The position numbers were made by a program, and so were the translations under genes. The notes below the pieces were generated by a model. That model was not told the origin of the DNA. It searched no databases and was given only the letters and a program-made list of their open reading frames with translations. From positions 1-64,000 of the forward strand of contig JANSLP010000039.1 in assembly GCA_029298735.1 (NCBI GenBank): a stretch of 64,000 nucleotides of DNA. The letters run 5' to 3'. The number at the start of each line of letters is the position of its first letter. Position 1 is the first letter of the stretch. Positions 22,701-32,822 of the stretch are shown here, in pieces. The stretch is from Ophiostoma sp. CBS 140.51 (lineage: Eukaryota; Ascomycota; Sordariomycetes; Ophiostomatales; Ophiostomataceae).

Positions 22701-23688
22701 GGCGAAGTTGCTTCCCAGATCGTGGTGAGCGATGCTGATCAGGCAAGCAAGGTCGCTTCTGTGATTGAGGTGGAATCAGATGCAGACGACAAGCCATCTG
22801 ATGCCGAGTCCGATTCAGATTCAGCGGCCATGTTGGACTCGCCGGGCGCTAGCGACGATGACGGCGAAATTGAGATGCTCGATGATGAATCAAACGATGC
22901 AGACGAGGAGGCCGAGGAGAAGGATGGCGGAGTCGGTGCCGTGGAGGATGCTGGTGCTGATGCTGAATCCAATGGAGCTGTGGACGCCGTCGGTGAAGAC
23001 GCCGTGGCAGAGCTTTTCCACGACGAGCCGCAAGGCCAAACGAAGCAGCATCAGCAGTCAAGCAGTGCAGTTGTCAAGCCGGCAACAGCGACAGCAAAGC
23101 CGGCAACGACAGGCTCTAGCACCGCCTTGCCGGCGACGTTTGTTTCATACGAGAGCCCGCTGCAATATTTCGAGTCATACCGCTTCCATCCGCAGTACAA
23201 GGCACAGGTCCCTGGCGGCTTCAGGTCGTTAACGTACAGTGGTAGGATCCAGGACGATATCGAGCTCTGCCCCAATGAGCTTTTGGATGGCAGCTGCTCG
23301 GTGCCAACGTGCACATTCCAACATTTCGATTCAATCGTTCCTAAGGGTAAGTCTTTTTTTATTCTTCCTCTATTCCTCCCTACTCTCTTCTCTTTCTTCG
23401 TTTCGTCCCTCCTTTTCTCACTCTCTCCGCTCCGCCTTTCTCTCCCCGCGCGCTATTCGGCATGACTTTTTAGACGATCAAATTCTTGTTGAACTCGGTC
23501 GGTCGGACGACTACACGGGCGACCAAAAATCGCGGTTCGTGGACGGCCTCAAAGACTTGTTAAAGAAGTTCCGTGACAACCAAGAGCGCGATTTCGACAG
23601 GATTGCAGAGGGCATCATTGACTTCCGGCGTTCGTTCCTCGGCGACGACTCTCGCGTTCTTGCGCACCTCGAAGGCATAACGGTCTAG
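19794..23688 (+). CDS. Red1/ZFC3H1-like zinc-finger protein (RNA surveillance scaffold)
   Basis: Two exons: 19794-23346 and 23474-23688, joined across a 127-nt intron (GTAAGT...TTTTAG), giving 1,255 aa. The join reads VPKDDQILVEL. Near residues 1118-1184 lies a putative zf-C3H1 domain (YESPLQYFESYRFHP, then CPNELLDGSCSVPTCTFQH, a C-x8-C-x4-C-x3-H pattern). This domain marks fission yeast Red1 and human ZFC3H1, scaffolds that with an Mtr4-like helicase direct meiotic and unstable RNAs to the nuclear exosome. The N terminus (1-190) is Pro/Gln/Tyr-rich, followed by acidic Ser/Glu/Asp segments (about 200-340), Ala-rich helices, a coiled coil near 730-770 and another near 865-920, then a second acidic region. 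The family call rests on the zinc finger and architecture; the rest is low complexity. The short second exon encodes an amphipathic helical C terminus. Confidence 0.85.
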
Positions 23689-26600
23689 ACGAGGCATTCT
23701 TTTGATGACCTTGTTCTATGCATCCATATTTCTCCCTCTCCCTCCAGTTACCAGTTATTTTACTTTTTCTATGCTACGGCATTTGGGTACGTGACTTAAC
23801 ACACAGCGGGTTGGATCTCATATCCTTTCTTCCCTCAAGACAAAGGGTGTCTAGGGAGAGCGATAACACAGGGCAGTGCGGAACGCTGTGTGGGATTCAA
23901 GAGGAGGAAAGGCTTGAAAATGCGAAAGAGGAGGATGCAAGAGGAGGATGAGGAATACGCGTCATCATGCATTCGCTACGACACTCTGGTCGCTACCCCT
24001 CCATCCCCTTTCTCTCTTCTTTTTTGGTCTCCTCCCTTTGCACTAATTTGTCTTTTCGTTTTCTCGTTCCCCTTTCCCATGGCATCCTCGAAAGAGATCG
24101 AGAAGATCGGCAACAGGATTATGGTGCTTCTATTTTTGAGTCGAATCGACTAGTTGGCTGGGCATGACATGGGCCCCATCGACCTGCAGGCTCCGCCGCC
24201 TCCTCACAAGGCTGAACGACAAACGCGAAAGAGGCGAGAAGCGCACAAAAAAAAGAGCAAAGAGGTGGACGGACGTGCAGCTGAGGGAACTGACTTTCAC
24301 CTTTTTTCCCGTGCAGCACATAATATTCTCTTGTTTTGTTTGCATGCATCGAAGATACCCCTTGTCTGTGGAGTTCCCTCGCGGAAAGCTGCCTGCTGGA
24401 CGACCGAGAACGTTCGGTTCTCTTTTGCTTTATTTTATTTTCCCTTGCCCTATTTTATCAACTGCATTGCGATTTCCTTTTTATTTTTCCTTCGTATCCC
24501 TTTTATCGCTTTATTTTCGCCAGCCTGCATTGCACGACTGCAGCTTTTGCATTTTCAGCATCTGCACCCGGTATTAGCGCTATGCATTTTTATACAACAG
24601 CACTCACGACTTACGTGGTGGACAATAATATACCAATCGACCGGGATGGTCGACCAAGGGGAGGAATATGGATGAACCAGGGGAGGAAGATATATAATAA
24701 TATGGCGTTGACAAAATCAGTGCTGGTTGGGGCTCCGCCTCGCCAGAGAAAAGAGGGGGAGGCATGGTCCGTTTTCATTCTCATTCTCATTTTCATGATC
24801 GTAACTCGTTTCTATTTTCACTTTCCATATTACGGAGCGCTGCATAAAAATTATGGTATTTTATTCGTTTTCCATTCTATTATATTTTGCGTCCAGCGAT
24901 TTTTGTTTGTTTGTCGTTGTGAAAATAAAATAGATATGGAATACTTACGAAACTTTTTGGCATTTGTATATGATTTCATACGGATCTTATTGCTCATTTT
25001 ATGAAAGTACTATCTCACACAAACTAGCTTCTTTCCTATTTCTGCCTATGGCTCTTCCCGTCATCTTCCCGTCTTTCTCGTATTTATTTGAAACATTTGT
25101 TTTTCTACAACGTCCAAACATCTTACTTCCATACTGAGAAACATAGAGAGAACGCCACCAATAGTCTAGACCATCTCTCCCTCTCCTAAGAACTAAAGCC
25201 AGGCCCCATTGGAAAAGGGCTGAACCAAAGGTCCACGACCAGCGTGGCCTGGGCTTGGCCTTCTCGTGGCTTTTTTCAACTGGCATTCTCACTAGAGTTT
25301 GTCCACAAAGTTAGATGGCGGCATTATTGGCTTATTTGAAGGCTATTCTTGCTTCTTGCGTAGCCGCTCATTCTCATATTTCCCGCGAGGCCTTCTTCAG
25401 CCTAGCCCAATCTCTTGTCTCGCAAAAAAGCTCCGGGCTGTGAAGCGACTTTTCTCCTTTTGCCAAGCCTCTTTTCAAGATTCGCATTATTTCGCCTTGT
25501 ATCGCCTTGTGGTTTGTTTGCACTGGGGCTCTGTACGATGTATTCCATTTTCTGCTGAGCTGAAAAGCGGCTGACATGATGTTTGCTGGTCTCGTCGCCA
25601 TGCTCTGTCAGGAATGGAGAAAATGATCTCTCAACAGACAGCTCACTTCATCTCCCCATCCATCTCCACCTGTCCCCAAACCAAGCCACAGCCCACTCTT
25701 TCCCTGATCACCCACTCTCCCATCACTTTCTCGCACTTTGGAGCTGTTCTTGACCAGGTTGGACGAATAGCACCACAGTGAAGACAGACAAGACGGATGG
25801 TGCAGTAGCGTCCTTTTCCTTTCCCCTTGTCTTATGCAGCCCTTTTTAAGAAAGGCACTACACTGTGGGCCCAGCAACGAGCAAACCGTCAGGTCGTTTC
25901 TCACAGACTTCACACCAATCCAGGAACACCACAAGGGGCAGAAAGGTCCACCAACAGGGCCGGCCAGGCCAAACAAGGGCGGCCGCACCACCAGCAGGCA
26001 AGCTTTGAGAGCTTGCACGACCACAGAAAACACGACCCAGCCAATAACCACGCGCAATGGCCGCCACTTGGATGCAACCCTATGACAGTTGGATGGGCGA
26101 TGGACAAAAAAAGGCAAAGAAAGCAAGGTAATGCACGTTTTTACGCGCGTTCTCTTCCACTCTCATCCCCTCACCTCCTTCTTTGCCGGGGAAACAATGG
26201 AGGATGAGGAGCACATTGAAAAGAAACGAAACGAAACGAAGGAAAAGCGAGCTTCTCCGAACGGGAGAATAGAAACAGCAGACACCTTCAGAAAAGCAAA
26301 GAAGGAAGGTTCGAATTAGTGGTGTGGGTGGGTAGTGTGAAAAGAAAAGAAGCAGACAAAAACCAACCCCTGGCTAGTGAGTTCGCAGCAGCACCATCAG
26401 AAAGGCCCGGAAAGTGCCCTGAGTTCTCTTGCCAATTTCCTTGAACCTGGCTGGCTCTGATGGTCTTCGCTTTTTGTCTCCTCTTCCCGGGGATGATGGA
26501 CAAGGGAAAGACCGAACGGCGGGCCCATTGAGACCGTTGCTTCCTGTCGCTCTTGCCCTGTTGAGAGCTTACCCCCTCTTTTTTCAAAGTGGGTGGCCCA

Positions 26601-26966
26601 TCTTGCTTATTTCCACTCCTTCCTGTCAGTCGCGCTCCTCTCACTCACACGCTTTCCGTCTCACGAGTTGGCCGCTCCTTCGTTTCTCCCATACCATACG
26701 ACGTAATTACTCCGTCGTAGCGTCGTAGCAGATTTTCTTTTCTTGGGAAGGTGCGTTTGTCTCCTGACTGACTCGCTCGCTTCTGTGGTCCTTCCCTTTC
26801 ATCTCTTTCGTTTATATTGTGGACAGCTGCCGCTCCCTTCGTTCTCTCCCCCAACCCTCTTACACATTTGCATCACCACTTACAACTTCAACTACGTACC
26901 CTCTCAACATCTTCATTTACCACCACTTCTCTACCACCAATCCCACAACCTCCCCACACATTCAAA
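23689..26966. other. 3.3-kb intergenic region, no gene seen
   Basis: Short frames occur on both strands, but none has a recognisable motif or can be extended across plausible introns. The sequence is T/C-rich with A/T-rich parts around 24.4-25.0 kb. The last 300 bp (26,650-26,966) are CT- and CA-rich and form the promoter and leader of the CFEM gene. A long non-coding or poorly conserved transcript cannot be excluded. Confidence 0.45.
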
Positions 26967-27606
26967 ATGAAGTCCGCTGTTGTTGCTCTTGCTCTGGCCG
27001 GCGCCGCCGTTGCCCAGAACCTCTCTGGCGAGCCTGCTTGTGCTGTAAGTGCTCTCTCTGCGAACATTTGATTTAATTGTTCATCGTCTAACAGCGTAGT
27101 CCTCGTGCCTGATCTCTGCCATTTCCGCCGCCGGCTGTGCTGCCGACGACGTCTCCTGCCAGTGCGGCCCTACCGAGACCGCCATCGCCTCCCTCGTCGC
27201 CCCCTGCCTCATCAGCAACTGCCACTCCGCCGCCGAGCTCATCCAGGCCCAGAGCGCCGGCTACGCCCTGTGCTCGGCCTACAGCAAGACCGCCGGTGCT
27301 CCCGCCTCGGCCTCCGCTACTGCCACCTCGGGCTCGGCCACCACCGGCTCGGGCTCCTCCACTGCCGCCACCACCACTGTCACGACGACTTCGGCTTCGG
27401 GCTCCCTGACCACCACCACCAAGACTTCCTCTTCCTCCTCCTCGCGCGGCATCGGCAGCAACGCCACCGTCACGACCGGCACTAAGACCACCACCAAGGG
27501 CGGTGCCAGCGGCACGGGTCCCTCGACGACGCAGTCGACGGCCGGTGCGGCTACTCTGGGCGCTGGTGTCCTGGCCGCCTTCATTGGTCTGATGGCTGCT
27601 CTGTAG
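26967..27606 (+). CDS. CFEM-domain GPI-anchored cell-surface protein
   Basis: Two exons: 26967-27044 and 27100-27606, across a 55-nt intron (GTAAGT...CGTAG), giving 194 aa. The N terminus MKSAVVALALAGAAVAQ is a signal peptide. The mature region shows eight cysteines in the CFEM order: PACASSC, AAGC, DDVSCQC, VAPC, ISNC, YALC, with Asp residues before the CxC pair where heme-binding CFEM proteins have their axial ligand. A Ser/Thr/Ala-rich stalk follows, then a hydrophobic tail (AATLGAGVLAAFIGLMAAL) after small residues, typical of a GPI attachment signal. CFEM proteins act in the wall or plasma membrane, some in heme or iron capture, others in adhesion or signalling; which applies here is unknown. 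The upstream CAG acceptor 5 nt earlier would give a premature stop, so the TAG acceptor is chosen. Confidence 0.9.
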
Positions 27607-28425
27607 AGAAATCTACGGTGCGATAATGAAGGGTGTGGTGTGACTTTGTTTCAACCTTAAAGAGGGGGAGCTCCATTAATTGGGATCGTCTTCAAATATC
27701 CGGGGGAGCGACAGGGTCTGTTATTTTTCTCTGCTTTGATTTTCACGAGCCATAATGTCTTCTGTTTCATATTTTGCCATGTCGGGTTTGAAAATTTCTG
27801 GGTTTCTTGTTTAATAGTAGTTAATGATTATCGATTGTCTTTTTTGTTTATTCCAATCTTAAGTCGTTTGCATTTAAAGTGACATGAAGAGATGGAAAAC
27901 ATCGCCAAGAATATTGGGGATAGGAAGCTCCCTTGTTTTCTGCCTTGAGTCCCTGACTGGCTGCGAACCCTGCCCTGTCTTTGCTGATCTCCGACCGCAG
28001 CTTGTAGCTGCAGCTGCAGGCAAAAACCAACAACACAGTAGAGCAACCATTAGCCCACAAATCACGGCAAAGAGATCGACGCTCGACCTGGTTTTCGAGT
28101 CAGTTCAGGCGAAACCACCAAAAACTCCGTTTCGACTCTTGGAGGTCCTCAACACCGCATTACATTGTAGTTCCACGTGATGTAAGCCCGGGCGTAAACT
28201 CGCACCGGCTTGGCCCGGGTTTCTTTGCAGCTGTGGTAGCATCTTTGGAATTTGGAATCGGATTCCGATGATGATGCTGACGGCCCCTGTCTGTTTCATG
28301 TCTTACTCCCCTCTTCTTCTTTATTCTTTAAAACCACGTTCGCCTGCCGATAACATTGACTGAACATTGAATACCACATTTTCAACACATCTTTGTCACA
28401 AAATAAACGTCAAGACACAAACATA
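27607..28425. other. intergenic: 3' flank of the CFEM gene and promoter of DUF7704 gene 1
   Basis: The first half is T-rich, as expected for a 3' UTR. The second half is the upstream region of the 28426 start, with a CACGTGAT motif at 28174-28181 and an A-rich leader. No gene is seen. Confidence 0.45.
28174..28181. promoter_or_regulatory. CACGTGAT (Cbf1/E-box-like) motif upstream of DUF7704 gene 1
   Basis: CACGTGAT is the reverse complement of ATCACGTG, a perfect RTCACRTG bHLH site. It lies about 245 bp before the start codon. Function is inferred from the motif alone. Confidence 0.35.
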
Positions 28426-28938
28426 ATGTCCAAGACAACCACTTCCGCCGCCACCGCGGCCCACCCCGTACCTTTCCTCTACCGCTTGATCCTCAACACC
28501 CTCGAGCCCTTTTTCGCCGCCGCCGGTGCCATTATGGTTTTCCGCGACCCGGGCAGTTATTTATCGACAATGACCCGCCACTCCATCGCCTACCCGGCCC
28601 ACCAAGGCGACGCCGCCGCTTTCGTCTACACCCAGCTCGGCGGCGGGTGGCTCTACTTTGCGTTCGTCGAGGCTGTTGTTTTACGCATCTACCCCAACGA
28701 CACCCGCCTGTGGAGGTATCTGTTTATGGGCATGCTGTTGAGCGACGCCGCCTATGCGCACGGCTGTGCCCAAGCTCTCGGTAGCTGGGCCGTCTGGGCC
28801 GACCTGACGTTGTGGACGGCCGAGGACTGGACAGTCTTTTGGACGACGGCGCCGCCGCTGCTGGCACGAATCTGCTTTGTGCTGGGTGTGGGTGTGGACT
28901 TTTCAAGCAAGAAAAGCGTCGACAAAAAGCGCAACTGA
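28426..28938 (+). CDS. DUF7704-type small membrane protein (copy 1)
   Basis: Single exon, 170 aa. The start is the ATG at 28426; the open frame extends further up only through a TTG codon and an A-rich leader. About four hydrophobic segments can be placed: near LNTLEPFFAAAGAIMVF, GGGWLYFAFVEAVVLRI, WRYLFMGMLLSDAAYAHG, and PPLLARICFVLGVGV. The pattern LEPFFAAAGA near the N terminus, Q-L-G near the second segment, LLSDAAYAHG in the third and a Trp-rich stretch before the last fits the fungal DUF7704 family of unknown function. The tail is basic (KKSVDKKRN) and probably cytosolic. A second gene of the same type lies at 37381-38171. No biochemical role is known to me. Confidence 0.75.
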   Translation: MSKTTTSAATAAHPVPFLYRLILNTLEPFFAAAGAIMVFRDPGSYLSTMTRHSIAYPAHQGDAAAFVYTQLGGGWLYFAFVEAVVLRIYPNDTRLWRYLFMGMLLSDAAYAHGCAQALGSWAVWADLTLWTAEDWTVFWTTAPPLLARICFVLGVGVDFSSKKSVDKKRN

Positions 28939-29445
28939 GTGCAGGCAAGGGAAGCGCTCAGAAAGGAAGGAAGCAGAAGTATGGCAGGAGGACGAGAAAG
29001 GAAGGAACTACGGTGGACAAGATGGGCAATAATGGCGGGACATAAGATGGTGCTGGGAAAGAAGACGGATATGAGATTGAATTGTAATGATTTATGAGGT
29101 ATTTGGATGTTTTAGGGACAATGTAAATAAAGGCAAAAATGCACATTGCAATTCATTCTTGGTGCAACAAAACAGCTGGTGATACAGCGCTACCAAAAAG
29201 GTAATACTGTTCTTGGCTGTGAGGCTGTTGGTGGCAGTTGCCGTTTTGAGGGGAGCTTTTGGCCTTTTGGCGCACGTGACGGTGATTGGCCAATTCTGGG
29301 CAACCACCCACGCACGCGAACCAAGCAACAGCTCCTTCTCCCACTCACTTTGAGAACACCTTCAACTCGACAGCTTGACACCTCGGCGACCACGCAAACA
29401 ACAACCCAAATCTTCGAGCCCACACGATCCTCCTCCCCTCCTACA
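28939..29445. other. intergenic: DUF7704 gene 1 3' flank and MED31 promoter
   Basis: A purine-rich 3' flank is followed by the MED31 upstream region. The latter contains an E-box and an overlapping CCAAT palindrome, listed next, and a CA-rich leader. Confidence 0.45.
29273..29294. promoter_or_regulatory. E-box CACGTGAC plus palindromic CCAAT box upstream of MED31
   Basis: CACGTGAC (29273-29280) is followed after 4 nt by ATTGGCCAAT (29285-29294), a perfect palindrome with CCAAT on both strands. The pair lies about 150-170 bp upstream of the MED31 start codon, at core promoter distance. CCAAT is bound by the fungal CCAAT-binding (HAP) complex and RTCACGTG by Cbf1-type bHLH factors. Binding here is inferred. 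Confidence 0.45.
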
Positions 29446-29817
29446 ATGGTTACTTACGGCAACAACGTGCCGCCCTCGCTGCAGACCGCCAACGGCGCTG
29501 GCTACGGCGCCACGACCGACGTCCAGCAGACACGCTTCGAGATTGAATGCGAATTCGTCGCCTGCCTCGCCAATCCTTACTACCTCCAGTATTTGGCTGC
29601 CGAGAAATATTTTGACGACCCGCGCTTCGTGCGCTACCTCGCCTACCTCGAATACTGGCGCACACCGCCGTACCTGCAGTACCTGAGCTGGCCCGGGCCG
29701 ACCCTCAGACACCTCGAGCTGCTGCAAGAAGAGTCGTTCCGGCAGGCAATCATCAGCCCGGAAGTGGTGATGCGGCTCGAGCAGGAGGGCATTCGGGCCG
29801 GCTTCCACTGGGCGTGA
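29446..29817 (+). CDS. MED31: Mediator complex subunit 31 (Soh1)
   Basis: Single exon, 123 aa. The Med31 core runs through most of the protein: TRFEIECEFVACLANPYYLQYLA, KYFDDPRFVRYLAYLEYW, PPYLQYLSWPGPTLRHLELLQ and ESFRQAIISPEVVMRLEQEG. This matches the FE-L-EFVQ-LANP-YL, YF-D--F--YL-YL-YW and LELLQ-E-FR pattern of the family. Med31 sits in the Mediator middle module with Med7 and supports RNA polymerase II transcription in the nucleus. The gene is convergent with the Rpc11 gene, with only about 175 nt between stop codons. Confidence 0.97.
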   Translation: MVTYGNNVPPSLQTANGAGYGATTDVQQTRFEIECEFVACLANPYYLQYLAAEKYFDDPRFVRYLAYLEYWRTPPYLQYLSWPGPTLRHLELLQEESFRQAIISPEVVMRLEQEGIRAGFHWA

Positions 29818-29992
29818 GCCCTGCTGAGTGTGGCCGCGGAGTGGCTGCAAGAACACTACAAGTCGAAAGAAAGATGGAAGAAAAAACAGTCTATTGCTAC
29901 AGCTCTGGGTATTATTACAACAACATCCGCCGACACCACCCGTCTTATCCGTTGACACGCACATCCATCGAACAGACACCACAAATCCGAAC

Positions 29993-30467
29993 CTAGTTCT
30001 CCCGCCACCGGTTTCCGCACGTCATGCACTGTGGGGTTAGCCTCGAGAAAACACAATACAATCAGGGACTGTGAGGAGGGCTACCTTGAAGAAACTCGTC
30101 ATCGGCTCGTCGGCCGACCGGATCTGCACCTGGAAAAAGGCCGCCTCGCCGCCGTCGCAGCCTTCCGTCGGGCACTGCACCTTGGTCTTTTGCGCATTGT
30201 CCCACGCGCCGGGACCACCAAACACGTCCTCCTTCTCCTTGCGCGCAAACTCGCGCCGGCTAAAGAGCGGCGTGGCAATGGCGTACTCGTACGGGCAAGT
30301 GCGGCATTCGAGCCGGTTGCGGCCCGTTTCCGGGTGCGCCGACACCGTCAAGATGTTTGCGCAGCAAGGGCAGACTAGGTTGTTAGTGGAGGGACAAAGA
30401 GCAGGGTGGGCGAGAAACTGAAGCCCTAAGATCTGCCTCATAAGTCGGGAGACATACAGAGAAGCAT
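29993..30467 (-). CDS. RPC11: RNA polymerase III subunit Rpc11 (C11, TFIIS-like)
   Basis: Three exons: 30467-30458 (10 nt), 30374-30085 and 30028-29993, with introns of 83 and 56 nt, giving 111 aa. The joins restore the conserved start MLLFCPCCANILTV and end SFFKCMTCGNRWREN. The N-terminal zinc ribbon has CPCC and CRTCPYEY; the C-terminal ribbon has CPTEGC and CMTCG. The SADEPMTSFF segment carries the Asp-Glu acidic hairpin that, as in TFIIS, stimulates RNA cleavage in the pol III active site. Rpc11 is needed for 3' cleavage, termination and reinitiation of pol III. Length matches yeast Rpc11 (110 aa). The first coding exon is unusually small. An unspliced reading frame over the same region (30630-30037) lacks both conserved ends. 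Confidence 0.95.
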
Positions 30468-31476
30468 TTTGAGTTATGTGTGGGGGGTATGAGGATGAGG
30501 GTAAGAGGCGAAGAAAGTGAGATGCCGGATGAGAGAGGCCAGTCCTGTGCAGCCACTTCGGGCTGAAAGACTCTGAAAGAGAAGTCGTGGTCGTCGTTAT
30601 AGTTCGTATATCTATAATTTCATAATACAAACCATGAGAAATGATATTTGTCGTGGTTTTCGCTGGGATATGTCGTCGTTACGTCAGGTGCCGTTTTATC
30701 AATGAGACGAAAAAATTCATGAGAGCTATCGCGCCTCACTAGCACAAGGCAAAGGTTCCCGCCTGAGCCACTTGCCGTCGCCCACCGCGCTTCTGCAGCG
30801 CTTGTCACAGCTGCGTTTTAGTGAGGGTCACGTGGCACTCGCCACTAAACATCAGAGCCTTACTCAAAGGACACAACACACAATGAGACGACTTTTCATG
30901 AATGCATTCTTGGTTTTATCATTTTCATTACTTTTCATTAATATGTATATATACAATATTCTATTATAGGAGGTCAAAATAGACTCTTATGAAGCCATGC
31001 GCCGTCGTAATTGCATGGTGCCTAAATTGCTATATGGCCATGGCTAGACTCTCATATGCCCATTTATGATGAATGCCTTGAATTTTCACAATTCCCTAGC
31101 TAGGAATGGTATTCGGCACTTTTTTGGTATATGTAGCCATATTCATATGAGATGTGAGTCTGGTCTGAAGCTTTTCCCATAGAGTGACCCAACCCGCACT
31201 ATGAGAGGCTGGACATCACTCGGCCCAGCCATAGCAGCTGTATCATCCCAAAGACGAAGCGAGATGGTCGTAATGGCACTCGTCAAATGCTCCTGTCTAG
31301 CATTTCGAATAGTGGGCGGCGTAGTGGATATCTCCAGTGGCGCAAGGTGAGGCACAGAGCGCCAGTGCTGTATGGCTTGCCCTAGATACCGCGAGGCTCG
31401 ATTCGGCGAGGCTTCGGGCGCCGGTGGTGTATGGACATATGTCCGGCACGGTGTATTGTCGTCTCCTTCCTGTCTC
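30468..31476. other. intergenic: Rpc11 promoter and 3' flank of the cyclophilin gene
   Basis: About 1 kb with A/T-rich DNA in the middle (30.9-31.15 kb). A GTCACGTG motif lies about 360 bp upstream of Rpc11. A split, imperfect inverted repeat (31045-31058 with 31144-31163, sharing GACTC and TCTCATATG) is visible but weak. No gene is seen. Confidence 0.4.
30827..30834. promoter_or_regulatory. GTCACGTG (Cbf1-like) motif upstream of Rpc11
   Basis: A perfect RTCACGTG octamer lies about 360 bp upstream of the Rpc11 start codon. It matches the Cbf1-type site found near several genes in this window. Use is inferred. Confidence 0.35.
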
Positions 31477-32134
31477 TCACTTCGCCAGAGGGTTCGCGTG
31501 CACCGTCACGCGCACAATCTTTGGTGGTTCTGACGAGGAAGAGGACGAAGACTCGCCTTCTTCGCCCTTTGCTGGCGGCGGTCCCGACTTGGGCCGGTGC
31601 TTCTTGTCCACGGGACAGGCCTCAATCTTGTCCAGCGTCTCAAACGATGCCTCGCCCAACAGCCGACCAAACACCGTGTTCACACCGTCCAGGTGCGGCG
31701 TCCGCGCGAAAGTCACAAAAAACTGCGACCCGTTGGTGCCGGACAAACCGCTGCCGACGGGCGGCGCACCCTTGTTGGCCATGCTCACGATGCCGCGCGC
31801 GTGGTGGCGGAGCGCGGGCATACGGATTTCGTCCTCAAACGGCTGGCCCCAGATGGAGGTGCCCTTGTCCTTTTCCTTGGATTTGTCTTTGGACTTTTCA
31901 GATGCAGAGGCCGGCATCCCCGTCTGGGCCATGAAGCCGGCGACGACGCGGTGAAAGGGAGAGCCGTCATAGTAGCCGGATGCACAGAGTGCGAGGAAGT
32001 TCTGTGGCAGGTCAGCACGGTGAATTAATATGAGAATGTAGAGGGTTTGGGCTCACCTCCGCCGTTTTGGGAACGCTCTCGCAAAAGACCTCAATCTTGA
32101 GATCTCCCACATTGGTGTGGAGAGTGACCGACAT
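31477..32134 (-). CDS. cyclophilin-type peptidyl-prolyl isomerase, PPIL3/Cyp10 class
   Basis: Two exons: 32134-32057 and 32001-31477, across a 55-nt intron (GTGAGC...CCACAG), giving 200 aa. The protein opens MSVTLHTNVGDLKIEVFCE and continues NFLALCASGYYDGSPFHRVV after the join, the hallmark of the PPIL3/Cyp10 class. FHR, FMAQTG, NGSQFFVTF and LDGVNTVFGRLL are the isomerase core motifs, and the end KIVRVTVHANPLAK matches the class. Two insertions enlarge it beyond the usual ~160-170 aa: a charged Lys/Ser/Asp/Glu loop (around residues 65-80) and a Pro/Glu/poly-Ser segment (about residues 165-185). Human PPIL3 is associated with spliceosomes; a nuclear or splicing role here is inference from family. 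Confidence 0.93.
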
Positions 32135-32822
32135 GGTGACAGTTAATGTGAACGGTTAAGAATACTATCTGAAATTTGAGTTTCCTTTTCCCAAAATGCA
32201 AAAGAGTCGGTATTTGTTGAGTGAGGTATGTTTCGCTGGTGAAGGTCGGAGTTTGGAGAGCGTTCCATCCAATGCGATCCATTGATTTCGCTGCCTTGTG
32301 AAAAATATGCGTGCAACATGGTCGTGCTTAGTCATACAGTCCAGACTCTTCTCTCAAAAAAGGGACGGGAGCATCCGCCCCTTCCATCCTTGAGTGCTGC
32401 GTCTGCCTCGTTGTTTACTAGCAGAGTTTATTTTCACGTCCTCTCAGGAAATTGACATATAAATCAAATAAAAATTATAGCTCACATCCTAGATTGCTTC
32501 TTAGTGTAAAATTTGCAGAGGAAAAGGTCTTAAAACAGCCTCCGTCGCTAACATTCATTTTCGTATTCATATATATGCTGTTGCATGGGGCTTATTCTTG
32601 ACATTGCCCGCGTAAAATAAACAAAATAAAAACAATCAAATGGCTAAATGAACTCCTTTAAAATCCCACGATTGCCGCCCTGCCGGCTCCCTTGCCAGCC
32701 ATTTCCTTCGCTCACTGCCCAAAGGGTATGTTGTTATGAGCTAAATTCAACCAGGTCTCGACCTTGTACTGCGGACAAAAAGGCCTATAAAGTAGCCCAA
32801 CAGCATGCCAAAATATTCCGTG
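32135..32822. other. intergenic: cyclophilin promoter and 3' flank of the Myb gene, A/T-rich
   Basis: The stretch lies between the cyclophilin start and the stop of the upstream minus-strand Myb gene. It is A/T-rich, with no extended open frame or repeat. Confidence 0.4.

Noticed and set aside
24336..25004. 222-codon plus-strand ORF rich in Phe/Ile/Leu
   Set aside because: Composition follows the T-rich DNA; no signal, domain or splice pattern supports a membrane protein.
31045..31163. Split inverted repeat TCTCATATG/CATATGAGA
   Set aside because: Arms are short and separated by about 85 nt, with gaps; likely chance in A/T-rich DNA.
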